Below, piece by piece: positions 24,957 to 35,951 of a stretch of DNA of 64,000 bases (its first letter is position 1; each line of letters opens with the position of its first letter). The DNA is from Bacillota bacterium (GTDB lineage Bacteria; Bacillota; Clostridia; Christensenellales; SZUA-584): NCBI GenBank assembly GCA_023397655.1, contig JAEWTW010000030.1, positions 1 to 64,000 of the forward strand, given 5' to 3'. Below the pieces are notes generated by a model. The model was given only the letters and a program-made list of their open reading frames with translations, was not told the DNA's origin and searched no databases. A program made the position numbers and the translations under genes.

Positions 24957-26582
24957 ATGTCCACGAAATTCATATTCGTCACCGGCGGGGTGGTATCATC
25001 ATTAGGCAAAGGCATCACCGCCGCATCCTTGGGATTGCTGCTGAAAAGCCGCGGTTTCAAAGTCTCGCTGCAAAAGTGCGATCCTTATATCAACGTCGAT
25101 CCGGGCACAATGAGCCCGTTTCAGCACGGCGAAGTCTTTGTGACGGATGACGGCGCCGAGACCGACCTTGACATCGGCCATTACGAACGCTTTACCGACG
25201 AGAATTCGTTCGCGGATTCCAACGTGACCACCGGCAAGGTCTACTGGAAGGTGATATCCAAGGAGCGCCGGGGAGATTACCTCGGCGGCACCGTGCAGGT
25301 CATCCCGCACATCACCGACGAGATCAAGAGCCGTATATACAGCGTCGCCAGCAAGAACAAGCCGGACATCGTGATCACCGAAATCGGCGGCACCGTGGGC
25401 GACATCGAATCCCAACCCTTCCTCGAAACCATCCGCCAGATCAAATGGGAGGTGGGCGAGGAGAACTGCATGTACATCCACGTCACGCTGATGCCTTACC
25501 TGCGCAAGGTGGGCGAACTCAAGACCAAGCCCACACAGCACAGCGTCAAGGAACTCAGAACCATCGGTATCGAGCCGGACATCATCGTCTGCCGCACCGA
25601 GGTGGATTTAACGGACGACCTCAAACGAAAGATTTCCCTGTTCTGCAACGTCAGTCCCAAAAACGTCGTGCAGAATCTAGACGCCGATACGCTCTACGAA
25701 GTGCCCATCATGCTCCGCAAGGAAAACCTGGACACGCTGGTCTGCCAGCGCTTGGGGCTGCCGGACGGCTCCTCCGCCATTCCGGACTGGGAAAAAATCG
25801 TCGAGATACAGAAGAGCCCCAAAGAAAAGGTTAAAATCGCCATCGTCGGCAAATACATCGACCTGCACGACGCCTATCTGTCCATCAGCGAGTCGCTGAC
25901 GCACGCGGGCATCGCGAACAACCTGGATGTGGAAGTCATGTGGGTCAACGCGGTGGACCTCGAAGTCGCGGAAAACGTGGGAGACATACTCGGCGAGGCG
26001 CACGGCGTCATCGTACCGGGCGGTTTTGGCGAGCGCGGTATAGAAGGCAAAATTAAGGCAATACAATATTGCAGGGAAAACAAGGTACCGTTCTTTGGCA
26101 TATGCCTTGGCATGCAGCTGGCCGTCATTGAGTTCGCGCGCAACGTGCTGGGTTATCGCGAGGCCAACTCCACGGAGTTCTGCTCAGATACGCCGCATCC
26201 GTTCATCGACCTGATGCCGGATCAGAAGAACATCACCGACATGGGCGGCACCATGCGCCTCGGCAGCTATAAATGCTGCATCAGCAACAAGGAAACGTTC
26301 GCCTACGCGGCGTACAAAACGGAGGAGATCAACGAACGCCACCGTCACCGGTACGAGTTCAACAACGTCTACTTTGAGGAGATCACCAAAGCGGGCATGC
26401 GCGTGGCGGGTGTCAACCCGGAACTGGGTCTGGTGGAGATCATGGAGCTGCCCGACCATCCGTGGTTCGTGGGCGTCCAGTTCCATCCGGAGTTCAAGTC
26501 GCGGCCCGTCCGCTCCCACCCGCTGTTCCGCGAGCTGGTGGCCGCGGCCCGTAAATACAGCGCCTCACGCAAAGACTCTTAA
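24957..26582 (+). CDS. pyrG: CTP synthase
   Basis: 541 aa. It makes CTP from UTP with glutamine as nitrogen donor, the last step of pyrimidine nucleotide synthesis. The synthetase domain begins KFIFVTGGVVSSLGKGI; the glutaminase domain holds PGGFGERG and the catalytic Cys in FGICLGMQLA, with His/Glu in VQFHPEF. ATG 24957 is preceded by GGAGGGATCA. A short terminator-like hairpin follows the repeat downstream. No leader attenuator was seen. Confidence 0.97.
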   Translation: MSTKFIFVTGGVVSSLGKGITAASLGLLLKSRGFKVSLQKCDPYINVDPGTMSPFQHGEVFVTDDGAETDLDIGHYERFTDENSFADSNVTTGKVYWKVISKERRGDYLGGTVQVIPHITDEIKSRIYSVASKNKPDIVITEIGGTVGDIESQPFLETIRQIKWEVGEENCMYIHVTLMPYLRKVGELKTKPTQHSVKELRTIGIEPDIIVCRTEVDLTDDLKRKISLFCNVSPKNVVQNLDADTLYEVPIMLRKENLDTLVCQRLGLPDGSSAIPDWEKIVEIQKSPKEKVKIAIVGKYIDLHDAYLSISESLTHAGIANNLDVEVMWVNAVDLEVAENVGDILGEAHGVIVPGGFGERGIEGKIKAIQYCRENKVPFFGICLGMQLAVIEFARNVLGYREANSTEFCSDTPHPFIDLMPDQKNITDMGGTMRLGSYKCCISNKETFAYAAYKTEEINERHRHRYEFNNVYFEEITKAGMRVAGVNPELGLVEIMELPDHPWFVGVQFHPEFKSRPVRSHPLFRELVAAARKYSASRKDS

Positions 26583-26597
26583 CGGGTAAGTTTTTGC

Positions 26598-26728
26598 AGG
26601 GGCGCCGCCCCCGCACCCCCGCTTCTTTTAATAAAGAAGCAAAACATGAGAAATGCCAATGGCATTTCTCTGGCGGGATTCTCAAGGGATGAATCCCTTG
26701 AGCGGAGGTTTGGAGGCGGAGCCTCCAA
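26598..26728. repeat. Modular hairpin-array repeat, copy 2
   Basis: Same module order as at 13144: ggggcgccgccccc, cttcttttaataaagaag, gagaaatgccaatggcatttctc, tcaagggatgaatcccttga and ttggaggcggagcctccaa. It lies between pyrG and glnS. Confidence 0.85.
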
Positions 26729-26740
26729 TATGAACTCATT

Positions 26741-26781
26741 CATGAAGCTAAGCCCGGGTTAATTCCGGGCTTCATGTTTTA
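26741..26781 (+). terminator. Terminator-like hairpin between pyrG and glnS
   Basis: CATGAAGCTAAGCCCGG pairs with CCGGGCTTCATG through a small bulge and is followed by TTTTAT. Confidence 0.65.
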
Positions 26782-26807
26782 TGCCGGAAACGGCGGAGGA
26801 TAAACGT

Positions 26808-28450
<1,643 letters not shown>

Positions 28451-28451
<1 letters not shown>

Positions 28452-28729
28452 TGGACATCAGCATCTTCGAGCTGCTGTTCTTTGCGTTTATCGCGTGCGC
28501 ATGGCCGGTGTCCATCACACGCATGGTCAGGCGACGGAGCACAAAAGGCAAGAGCCTGCTGTTCTCCGGCATCGTGCTGCTGGGTTATACGTTCGGCATC
28601 ATCCACAAATTCCTGTACGATCTGGACATCGTGGTCTGCGTCTACTTCCTGAACGCCGCGCTGGTGCTGGCGGACACCGCCGTGTTTCTGCACATCCGGC
28701 GGCGTTACGAGCAGGAGGCCGCAACATGA
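28451..28729 (+). CDS. Small three-helix membrane protein, PQ-loop/SemiSWEET-like (paralogue 1)
   Basis: 92 aa with three predicted membrane helices. The first helix ends with WPVSITRMVRRRSTKGKSLLF, reminiscent of the PQ-loop/SemiSWEET signature (a Pro pair, basic residues, then K-S), with WP in place of PQ. SemiSWEETs are dimeric three-helix sugar transporters; the substrate here is unknown. It shows clear homology to the next gene. The start overlaps the glnS stop. Confidence 0.65.
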
Positions 28730-29031
28730 CGTTCTCGATATTCGAAACGCTGATGCTGCTCTGCTTCGGCGCTTCATGGCCGGTATCCATACTGCGCTCG
28801 TACCGCGCCCGCAGCACACAGGGCAAAAGCCTTGGCTTCCTGATACTGCTGGAGCTGGCATACATCTGCGGCATACTGCACAAAACGCTGGTCCGCACCG
28901 ACATCGTGCTGGCGCTCTACATCATCAATTTCCTGATGGTGCTGGCGGACATCGCGCTGTATGCGCGCAACGCCCGGCTGGACCGGCAGCGGGCCCAAAC
29001 AAACAACGAATGCGAGGAAATAAAACCATGA
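28726..29031 (+). CDS. Small three-helix membrane protein, PQ-loop/SemiSWEET-like (paralogue 2)
   Basis: 101 aa with three predicted helices, a tandem paralogue of the preceding gene. Shared features are the N-terminal SIFE-L, SWPVSILRSYRARSTQGKSL, the GIxHK segment after helix 2 and the LADIALY/LADTAVF end of helix 3. The two could form a heterodimer (inference). The ATG overlaps the upstream stop and its own stop overlaps the gltX start, both as ATGA. Confidence 0.65.
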   Translation: MTFSIFETLMLLCFGASWPVSILRSYRARSTQGKSLGFLILLELAYICGILHKTLVRTDIVLALYIINFLMVLADIALYARNARLDRQRAQTNNECEEIKP

Positions 29032-30479
29032 ATCAAGTGAGGACGCGGTTCGCGCCCAGCCCCACGGGATATCTGCATATCGGCGGACTGCGCACCGCGC
29101 TGTACGCGTGGCTGTTCGCCCGCAAAAATAATGGCGTGTTCATATTGCGCATTGAGGATACCGACACCCAGCGCGAGGTCACGGGCGCGACGGACGTGAT
29201 CTATAACACGCTGCGCCAGACGGGGCTGTATTACGACGAAGGCCCGGACGTGGGCGGCCCGTACGGCCCGTACGTCCAGAGCGAACGCCGCGAGATATAC
29301 AAGGACTACGCCGAGCAGCTGATCACGCGCGGCGCGGCCTACCGCTGTTTCTGCACCAAGGAGCAGCTGGCCGAAGCCCGTGCCGCCGCCGAAGCCCGCG
29401 GCGAAACGTACACCTACGACAAGCACTGCCTGCACCTGCCGGCGGAGGAGATACAAAGAAAGCTGGATGCGGGGGAGCCGTACGTCATTCGCCAGAACAT
29501 ACCGCGCGATGGGGAAACCACCTACACCGACGCGGTATTCGGCGACATAACAGTGCCCAACAGCGATCTGGACGATAACGTGCTGCTGAAAGCGGATGGC
29601 ATGCCCACCTACAACCTCGCCAACGTGATCGACGACCACCTGATGGGTATATCGCACGTCATCCGCGGCGTCGAATACCTGTCGTCCACACCCAAGTACA
29701 ACCACCTGTACCGCGCGATGGGCTGGGAAGTTCCGCAGTACATCCACCTGCCCGTGGTGATGAAGGACAAACAGCGCAAATTAAGCAAGCGCCACGGCGA
29801 TGCCTCATTCGATGACTTCCTGAAAAAAGGTTACCTCAAGGAAGCAATACTGAACTATATCGCGCTGCTGGGCTGGAGTCCCGGCACCGAGCAAGAAATA
29901 TTCACGCTGGATGAGCTGGCGGAGGCGTTCTCGCTGGAGGGCCTGTCCAAGTCCTCCGCGATATTCGATGTGGAGAAGCTGACATGGATGAACGCGCAAT
30001 ATATCCGCGCCCTGTCCAAAGAGGACTTCATCGAGCGGGCGATGCCGTATTTCGAACAGGCGAGCGTGTCCAACTTCGATCTTGGGCTGATCGCCGAGCT
30101 GATACAGCCGCGCCTAGAACGCATGGACGAGATACCCGGCAAGCTGGGCTTCTTAACCGAGCTGCCGGACTTCAGCGCCGAGCTGTACACACACAAGAAG
30201 ATGAAGACGGATGCCGAAGCCGCGAAGCCTGTGCTGCACGCCGCACTCGCGCTGCTGGAGCAGCAGACGGACTACTCGCTGGAATCGCTTAAGGAGTCGC
30301 TGGCCGCGCTGGTCACCGAGATGGGCCTGAAAAACGGCCAGGTGCTGTGGCCGCTGCGCATCGCCATCACCGGCACCGAGGTCACACCGGGCGGCGCGGT
30401 GGAAGCCGCCTGCCTGCTGGGCAAAACGGAAACGCTGCGGCGGCTGCGTGAAAGCCTCAGCGTGCTTGAGCAAAACTGA
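29028..30479 (+). CDS. gltX: Glutamyl-tRNA synthetase
   Basis: 483 aa. It charges tRNA-Glu, and possibly tRNA-Gln if non-discriminating. Landmarks are RFAPSPTGYLHIGGLRTALY (HIGH) and KLSKRHGDASFDDF (KMSKS type), with an all-helical anticodon-binding C-terminal part. ATG 29028 overlaps the previous stop; GAGGAAATAAAACC lies upstream. With glnS also present, this GltX may be the discriminating type, but that cannot be read from motifs alone. Confidence 0.97.
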   Translation: MNQVRTRFAPSPTGYLHIGGLRTALYAWLFARKNNGVFILRIEDTDTQREVTGATDVIYNTLRQTGLYYDEGPDVGGPYGPYVQSERREIYKDYAEQLITRGAAYRCFCTKEQLAEARAAAEARGETYTYDKHCLHLPAEEIQRKLDAGEPYVIRQNIPRDGETTYTDAVFGDITVPNSDLDDNVLLKADGMPTYNLANVIDDHLMGISHVIRGVEYLSSTPKYNHLYRAMGWEVPQYIHLPVVMKDKQRKLSKRHGDASFDDFLKKGYLKEAILNYIALLGWSPGTEQEIFTLDELAEAFSLEGLSKSSAIFDVEKLTWMNAQYIRALSKEDFIERAMPYFEQASVSNFDLGLIAELIQPRLERMDEIPGKLGFLTELPDFSAELYTHKKMKTDAEAAKPVLHAALALLEQQTDYSLESLKESLAALVTEMGLKNGQVLWPLRIAITGTEVTPGGAVEAACLLGKTETLRRLRESLSVLEQN

Positions 30480-30495
30480 TATCCATCAGTCATAC

Positions 30496-30530
30496 AAAAA
30501 CCCCGCGCCGTTGAGGTTTGCGGGGTTTTC
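30496..30530 (+). terminator. Terminator after gltX
   Basis: AAAAACCCCGC pairs with GCGGGGTTTT; the T-run is part of the stem. It closes the glnS-gltX transcript. Confidence 0.88.
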
Positions 30531-30562
30531 TGTCTTATGGAGATTGTTTTCTTATGAGCTCT

Positions 30563-30781
30563 TCAGCCGGCTGTGAGTCCTGAAACGCTCTCTCCGGCGA
30601 ACAGTCCGGCAGCCACCGTCCATGGGCTTACCTCTGTCAAGCAGCCACCCGTTTCGCTCAATGTCACAGCGGGGGACGGTTCCGCCGCTTCCTGCTGGCT
30701 CAAAAACATGATGATGCCGCCGATCGCGCCGCCCACAACCGCGACCAGCACAAACAGTATGATGATCCCTCTCTTTGTCAT
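30563..30781 (-). CDS. Small membrane-anchored peptide, unknown function
   Basis: 72 aa: basic start MTKRG, one membrane helix (about residues 6-27, rich in Val, Gly and Ile), then a short Glu/Ser/Thr tail. GAGGTG precedes the ATG and a consensus extended -10 lies about 40 nt upstream, which favours a real gene despite its size. No family is recognised. Confidence 0.5.
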   Translation of the reverse strand: MTKRGIIILFVLVAVVGGAIGGIIMFLSQQEAAEPSPAVTLSETGGCLTEVSPWTVAAGLFAGESVSGLTAG

Positions 30782-30819
30782 AAGCGCACCTCAATATAAT
30801 AAAGAATAATAGCGTGTTC

Positions 30820-30828
30820 ATTATAGCA
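30820..30828 (-). promoter_or_regulatory. Extended -10 element for the small membrane peptide
   Basis: TGCTATAAT on the minus strand, consensus extended -10, 39 nt before the ATG at 30781. Confidence 0.5.
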
Positions 30829-31106
30829 CAATCACCGAAAAAGATACGTCCCGCACCTCACAATTCAAAATATAGACACATTTCCGTTAGCCTTCCCCTT
30901 GAGAGAATGGCGGCATGTTAACCCAATGAGGTTTTCAACCCATGCAGTTGTGTTGGGCCATAAAAAAGAAGCCGTTCTTCGCGAAGGAAAACATCCGAAA
31001 TAACGCTTACGTTTATTTGAATATACTCTTGAGCCTGATGCTGATCGCCAGATAATCTGCTGCCTTTCTTTTCCCGTATGCCCCTCTCCATAAGCAAAAC
31101 ATTAAT
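30829..31106. other. Intergenic region upstream of repeat copy 3
   Basis: No convincing gene. Together with the adjacent repeat it makes a gap of about 430 bp before fhs. Minus-strand frames here are short and lack ribosome binding sites. One ends AADYLAISIRLKSIFK and could be a decayed gene end, but I cannot name it. Confidence 0.4.
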
Positions 31107-31191
31107 GGCTCCCTCGGATGACCACCCCAATAAGCTGCGCTTTTGGGGACCCCGATACGGGACCTGTCACCGCAGGTGACTGAGGGAGGGA
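31107..31191. repeat. Interspersed GGCTCCCTC...CTGAGGGAGGGA repeat, copy 3 (long form)
   Basis: Same terminal sequences as at 3572 and 19776 with a longer interior that contains its own small hairpin (cacctgcggtgacaggtcc on the minus strand). Confidence 0.62.
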
Positions 31192-31211
31192 TACCGCTTC
31201 CCATCACATCG

Positions 31212-31255
31212 CAATAAAACAAAAGCCGCCCGGAAAGCTTGCACCCCGAACGGCT
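31212..31255 (-). terminator. Terminator of fhs
   Basis: On the minus strand AGCCGTTCGGGG pairs with TTCCGGGCGGCT (some G-U), followed by TTTGTTTTATT, about 20 nt past the stop. Confidence 0.75.
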
Positions 31256-31273
31256 CCATATACTGAATATTCG

Positions 31274-32947
31274 TCAGAACAGCCCGTCGATCCGCCCCTC
31301 ATCGTCAATGGTGATCTGCTCCGCCGCGGGTACCTTGGGCAGCCCCGGCATCGTCATCATATCGCCTGCCAGCACCACGATGAACCCGGCTCCGGCGGAA
31401 AGCTTGATGTTCCTCACCGTAAATATAAAATCCTTGGGCCGTCCGATCAATGCGGGATCGTGAGACAGCGAATACTGCGTCTTGGCGATGCATATTGGCA
31501 GCTTCGCGTAGCCGTTCTTGCTCAGCGCCTCGATGGACTTGACGACCCCGGCAGAATAGTGCACATCCGTCGCGCCGTATATCGTCCGCGCCAGCTTCTC
31601 GATCTTGCACTTGATGTCGTCCTCCAGCGCATACGGGTGTTTGGGTTCCGTTTTGGATGCGATGCGCATCACCTCTTCGGCCAGCGCAACGCCGCCCGCG
31701 CCGCCCTTTTCCCATACTTCGGTGGGCACCGCCGTCACACCCTTGGCTTTGCACAGCTGCTGCACCAGCGCGACTTCGCCCTCCGTATCGGTATGGAACT
31801 TGTTGATCGCCACCACCACCGGCAGCCCGTAAAACTCCTTCAAATTCTCGATGTGCTTGTCGAGGTTCTGCATGCCGCGGATAACCGCCGCTTCGTCCGG
31901 TTCAGACAGCTCGTTCTTCTTCTTGCCGCCGTGGCTCTTCAGCGCGCGTATTGTCGCCACCACCACCACCGCGTCGGGCCAAAGCCCCGTCTGGCGGCAC
32001 TTGATGTCGAGAAACTTCTCCGCGCCGAGGTCGGCACCGAAGCCCGCCTCCGTCACCACGTAGTCGGCCAGATGCAGCGCCATGTTGGTGGCTATGTAGC
32101 TATTGCAGCCGTGCGCGATGTTGGCAAACGGCCCTCCATGCATCAGGCAGGGCGTCTTCTCCAGCGTCTGCACAAGGTTGGGGCGTATCGCGTCGCGCAG
32201 CAGCACCGCCATCGCGCCCGCCGCGCCGATCTCACCCGCCGTCACCGGCTTCTCGTCAAACGTATACGCCACCTTGATGCGCGCCAGCCGATCCTTGAGG
32301 TCGTGCAGATCGGTCGCCAGGCACAGCACCGCCATTACTTCGGACGCCGCCGTGATATCGAAGCTGTCCTCGCGCGGCATGCCGTTGGTGCGCCCGCCGA
32401 GTCCGCAGGTGATGAACCGCAGCTGCCGGTCGTTCATGTCCATGCAACGCTTGATGGTGATGCGCCGCGGATCGATGGAGAGCGCGTTGCCGTGGTGGAT
32501 GTGATTGTCCACCAGCGCGCACAGCAGGTTGTTCGCCGCCGTCACCGCGTGCAGGTCTCCCGTAAAGTGCAGGTTGATGTCCTCCATCGGTATCACCTGT
32601 GCGTAGCCGCCGCCCGCCGCGCCGCCCTTGATGCCGAACACCGGCCCCAGCGATGGTTCACGCAGCGCCAGGCACGCGCGCTGCCCGCACTGCTTCAATG
32701 CGTCCGCAAGTCCGATGGACACCGTCGTTTTGCCCTCGCCCGCGGGCGTTGGGTTGATGGCGGACACCAGTATTAGCTTGCCGTTATTCTTGCCCTTCAG
32801 CCGCTCCATGATGGACAGCGACACCTTGGCCTTTTTGTATCCGAATGGAATCAGCTCGCTCTCCAGTATGCCGCCTTCCTCCGCGATCTGCTGTATGGGC
32901 GTGAGCTCCGCTTCCCGTGCGATCTCAAGATCAGATTTAAACTGCAT
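31274..32947 (-). CDS. fhs: Formate-tetrahydrofolate ligase
   Basis: 557 aa, the standard length. It makes 10-formyl-THF from formate, THF and ATP, in one-carbon metabolism and, in acetogens, the methyl branch of the Wood-Ljungdahl pathway. Landmarks are the P-loop-like TPAGEGKTTVSIGL, EPSLGPVFGIKGGAAGGGYAQ (read as SLGPVFGIKGGAAGG), FTGDLHAV and HGGPFANIAHGCNS. No other Wood-Ljungdahl gene is in the window, so acetogenesis cannot be inferred. It is monocistronic. Confidence 0.97.
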   Translation of the reverse strand: MQFKSDLEIAREAELTPIQQIAEEGGILESELIPFGYKKAKVSLSIMERLKGKNNGKLILVSAINPTPAGEGKTTVSIGLADALKQCGQRACLALREPSLGPVFGIKGGAAGGGYAQVIPMEDINLHFTGDLHAVTAANNLLCALVDNHIHHGNALSIDPRRITIKRCMDMNDRQLRFITCGLGGRTNGMPREDSFDITAASEVMAVLCLATDLHDLKDRLARIKVAYTFDEKPVTAGEIGAAGAMAVLLRDAIRPNLVQTLEKTPCLMHGGPFANIAHGCNSYIATNMALHLADYVVTEAGFGADLGAEKFLDIKCRQTGLWPDAVVVVATIRALKSHGGKKKNELSEPDEAAVIRGMQNLDKHIENLKEFYGLPVVVAINKFHTDTEGEVALVQQLCKAKGVTAVPTEVWEKGGAGGVALAEEVMRIASKTEPKHPYALEDDIKCKIEKLARTIYGATDVHYSAGVVKSIEALSKNGYAKLPICIAKTQYSLSHDPALIGRPKDFIFTVRNIKLSAGAGFIVVLAGDMMTMPGLPKVPAAEQITIDDEGRIDGLF

Positions 32948-33128
32948 CGTTTACCCCTTAAATCTCTTTTTATTACTGCACTTTATTATACTCATTTCCA
33001 GCCAATTGACCAACCATAATTTTTTTCCCGGTTTGGCTCCGGTTCTGGGGCGTTTCAAGTAATAACCGTCTTCCATTTCATACTGATGTTCCCTTATTTA
33101 GGCTCATAGCCCCGTTTAGCCGTTCAAC

Positions 33129-33158
33129 TTGACTTTTTTCTGTTTCCCCGTATATAAT
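33129..33158 (+). promoter_or_regulatory. Predicted promoter of the sorbose-1-phosphate-reductase-like gene
   Basis: -35 TTGACT (33129-33134), 18 nt, -10 TATAAT (33153-33158). It leaves a leader of about 110 nt in which I see no clear regulatory fold. Confidence 0.65.
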
Positions 33159-33273
33159 TGCATTGTGTCCTCTTGATCATTTTTTGCGAATTAGTCACAT
33201 TGGACATGTTATATTTGAACAATAAGCCGATCGAAACAGCGGCTGACAGAATTTAAACGACAAGGAGAATTCA

Positions 33274-34539
33274 ATGAAAACAAAAGCGGTCAGGCTATAC
33301 GGCAAAAGCGATTTAAGACTGGAAACCTTCGAGCTGCCGGCCATCAACTCCGGCGAAATCTTAGCCAAGGTGGTCTCCGACAGCCTTTGCATGTCCTCTT
33401 ACAAAGCGGCCAAGCAGGGTTCGGACCACAAGCGCGTTCCCGACGACATCGCCACCAACCCCACGATCATCGGGCACGAGTTCTGCGGCGAGATCGTCGA
33501 AGTCGGCAGCGAGTGGCAGCACCTGTTCACCCCGGGAGACAAGTTCTCCATCCAGCCCGCGTTCAACTATAAGGGTTCGCAGAACGCCCCGGGCTATTCC
33601 TACCGTTTCATCGGCGGAGACGCCACCTACGTCATCATCCCGCGCGAAGCCATGGAAATGGACTGCCTGCTAAAATACGATTCGGACGCGTTCTTTTACG
33701 GTTCGCTGGCTGAGCCGATGAGCTGCATCGTGGGCACCTATCATGCGTTCTACCATACCCGCCAGGGCGAATACGTGCACGACATGGGCATCGTAGAAGG
33801 CGGTAAAATGGCGATACTCGCGGGCGTCGGTCCGATGGGCCTCGGTTCCATCGACTACGCGCTGCACTGCGACCGCCGCCCGAAGCTGCTGGTCGTCACG
33901 GATATCGACGATGTCCGGCTCGCTCGCGCTGCGCGCATCTACACCGTGGAAGAAGCGAAGCGCATGGGTGTGGAGCTGCATTACGTCAACACCCGGGAGG
34001 AAGGCAGCTTCGAGAAGCTGATGGCGCTTTCCGGCGGCGAGGGCTATAACGACGTGCTGGTGATGGCGCCCGTCAAGCCCGTCATCGAGCAGGGCGACGC
34101 GCTGCTGTGCAAGGACGGCTGCCTGAACTTCTTTGCCGGCCCCACGGACCAGTCCTTCTCCGCCAGCCTGAATTTCTACAACGTGCATTATTCGTTCACG
34201 CACATCGTGGGCACATCGGGCGGCAACACGGACGACATGAAGGAATCGCTGGACATGATGGGCAAAGGGCTCATCAACCCGGTATCCATGATCACGCACA
34301 TCGGCGGGCTGGACAGCGTGGTGGAAGCCACAATGCACCTGCCGGAAATCCCGGGCGGCAAAAAGCTGATCTATACGCACATCTCAATGCCGCTCACCGC
34401 CATAGACGACTTTGCCAAAATGGGCGAGTCGGATCCGTTCTTCAAGGGTCTTGCGGACATCACAGCCAAGAGCGGCGGCTTCTGGTCAGCCGAAGCGGAA
34501 AAATACCTGCTTGCTAACGGCAAGCCAATCGAAGTATAA
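33274..34539 (+). CDS. Zinc-type dehydrogenase, L-sorbose-1-phosphate reductase-like
   Basis: 421 aa medium-chain dehydrogenase. The N-terminal GroES-like half has SDSLCMSSYKAAKQG (catalytic-zinc Cys region), IIGHEFCGEIVEVG (GHE motif) and SLAEPMSCIVG. The nucleotide-binding half has AILAGVGPMGLGSIDYAL. The sequence pattern is close to the SorE family as I remember it, which reduces L-sorbose 1-phosphate to glucitol 6-phosphate with NAD(P)H. No sugar PTS genes are adjacent, so the substrate is uncertain. AAGGAGAATTCA precedes the ATG. Confidence 0.78.
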   Translation: MKTKAVRLYGKSDLRLETFELPAINSGEILAKVVSDSLCMSSYKAAKQGSDHKRVPDDIATNPTIIGHEFCGEIVEVGSEWQHLFTPGDKFSIQPAFNYKGSQNAPGYSYRFIGGDATYVIIPREAMEMDCLLKYDSDAFFYGSLAEPMSCIVGTYHAFYHTRQGEYVHDMGIVEGGKMAILAGVGPMGLGSIDYALHCDRRPKLLVVTDIDDVRLARAARIYTVEEAKRMGVELHYVNTREEGSFEKLMALSGGEGYNDVLVMAPVKPVIEQGDALLCKDGCLNFFAGPTDQSFSASLNFYNVHYSFTHIVGTSGGNTDDMKESLDMMGKGLINPVSMITHIGGLDSVVEATMHLPEIPGGKKLIYTHISMPLTAIDDFAKMGESDPFFKGLADITAKSGGFWSAEAEKYLLANGKPIEV

Positions 34540-34559
34540 TTAAAGAGCTGGATTGAAAG

Positions 34560-34590
34560 AAAACGCCGTTATCCATGTAACGGCGTTTTC
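34560..34590 (+). terminator. Terminator after the dehydrogenase gene
   Basis: AAAACGCCGTTA and TAACGGCGTTTT form a perfect 12 bp stem with an integral T-run. Confidence 0.9.
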
Positions 34591-34626
34591 TAAAATGTTC
34601 AGAAATTCAACAGATGAGGTGATTGG

Positions 34627-35202
34627 GTGAAACGCATACCGCTCACTATACCCAACATAATTACGCTTTTCCGCTTTGCGCTGGTGCCGGTTTGCACCAT
34701 TTTTATCTATTTCAACATCACGATTCCCGCGTTTGTTGTCTACATCGTCGCGTGTTCAACGGACCTGCTGGACGGATACATCGCGCGTAAATACAAGCTC
34801 GTCTCGCAGGCGGGCATATTGCTGGACCCGTTGGCGGACAAGCTGATTTCCGTGTTCTCCGTCATCGCGTTCACTGTCACCGGCGTGCTGCCCTGGTTCG
34901 TCGTGGTCACGCTCATCGTCAAGGAGCTGCTGATGATAGGCGGGGGCATCTACCTGTACTTCCGCGACATCATCACCCCGTCCAACATGTTCGGCAAGAT
35001 CGCCGCGTTCACTCTGAACACCGCCATTGCCTTCACCTTCCTGCACCGTTTCGTCGCTCCGTGGCACGTATGGTTCATCAGCTTTTCGCTGGTACTCACG
35101 CTCGCCTCGCTCGGCCAGTATGCCTACCTCAACATGTACAAAAAGCTCAAAGAAAAGGCTCACGTTCAGGATACTGTCCTACAACAGCCCGAACAATCGT
35201 AG
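34627..35202 (+). CDS. pgsA: CDP-diacylglycerol-glycerol-3-phosphate phosphatidyltransferase
   Basis: 191 aa integral membrane enzyme of phosphatidylglycerol synthesis. It has about four to five membrane segments and the CDP-alcohol phosphotransferase motif D-x2-D-G-x2-A-R-x8-G-x3-D-x3-D, visible as DLLDGYIARKYKLV followed by GILLDPLADK. The start is GTG behind AGGTGATTGG. It lies between two terminators, so it is probably transcribed alone. Confidence 0.93.
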   Translation: MKRIPLTIPNIITLFRFALVPVCTIFIYFNITIPAFVVYIVACSTDLLDGYIARKYKLVSQAGILLDPLADKLISVFSVIAFTVTGVLPWFVVVTLIVKELLMIGGGIYLYFRDIITPSNMFGKIAAFTLNTAIAFTFLHRFVAPWHVWFISFSLVLTLASLGQYAYLNMYKKLKEKAHVQDTVLQQPEQS

Positions 35203-35220
35203 CAGCTGTAAACACTTATA

Positions 35221-35246
35221 AGCAGGCTTGCAGCCTGCTTTTTTAT
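35221..35246 (+). terminator. Terminator after pgsA
   Basis: AGCAGGC-TTGCA-GCCTGCT followed by TTTTTTATG. Confidence 0.9.
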
Positions 35247-35324
35247 GTTATATCGTTAAGTTCCGGCTATAATAACGATACGCCTTCATGTATGGCATCA
35301 GCAATCGATTCATAGTGATCCTGC

Positions 35325-35354
35325 TTTACACTATATTGGCTGCTGAATTATAAT
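35325..35354 (+). promoter_or_regulatory. Predicted promoter of the DUF1801 gene
   Basis: -35 TTTACA (35325-35330), 18 nt, -10 TATAAT (35349-35354), 42 nt before the GTG. Confidence 0.6.
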
Positions 35355-35396
35355 TGTTGGTAGTCAAAAATAAGTCATGATCAAAGGAGAATATAA

Positions 35397-35852
35397 GTGT
35401 CAGCAGATAAAACGAACGCTTCCGGTAACTTTTCTGACTTTGAGAAGAAGGCCATGATGGAAAGATCCAGGGAGCTGAAAGCGGAACAAAAAGCAAGTAA
35501 AAAACGAGAGCTGGGGGAAGCAGCTCTTCTGGAAGCGATCGCCGCCATGCCACAGTCAGATCGTGAAATAGCCGAAAGAATTCATAAAATTGTCTGTGAA
35601 ACAACACCTGAGCTCTGGCCAAAGACGTGGTACGGGATGCCCGCCTATGCCAATGAGGAGGGAAAAGTGGTTTTCTTCTTTCAGGGTGCGGAGAAGTTTG
35701 AAGCCCGGTATGCAACATTCGGCTTTAACGACACCGCCCAGCTGGATGAAGGCAACATATGGCCAACGGCTTATGCCATTAAAAAGCTGTCTGACAGCGA
35801 AGAGAAGATGATTGCCAAGCTCCTGAAGAGAGCCGTTGGCAAAACGGATTGA
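35397..35852 (+). CDS. DUF1801 family protein
   Basis: 151 aa. A charged helical N-terminus (about 1-50) precedes a DUF1801/YdhG-like core with ELWPKTWYGMPAYA, VVFFFQGAEKFEARYATFGF and a C-terminal ALLKRAVG-like helix (KLLKRAVG). The related B. subtilis protein YdhG/Fra has been proposed as an iron chaperone; whether that applies here is unknown. The start is GTG behind AAAGGAGAATATAA. It is monocistronic. Confidence 0.78.
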   Translation: MSADKTNASGNFSDFEKKAMMERSRELKAEQKASKKRELGEAALLEAIAAMPQSDREIAERIHKIVCETTPELWPKTWYGMPAYANEEGKVVFFFQGAEKFEARYATFGFNDTAQLDEGNIWPTAYAIKKLSDSEEKMIAKLLKRAVGKTD

Positions 35853-35893
35853 CTTATTAAAATTCACAGCCAAGTAAGTCTTTATAAAAATAA

Positions 35894-35928
35894 AACAGGA
35901 GCTGGCATAAATTCAGCTCCTGTTATTT
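35894..35928. terminator. Bidirectional terminator between convergent genes
   Basis: ACAGGAGCTG pairs with CAGCTCCTGT. T-rich sequence follows on both strands (TTATTTTG on plus, TTTTATTTT on minus), serving the DUF1801 gene and the convergent gene ending at 35952. Confidence 0.82.
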
Positions 35929-35951
35929 TGCAATGCTTTTATGTCCTGATC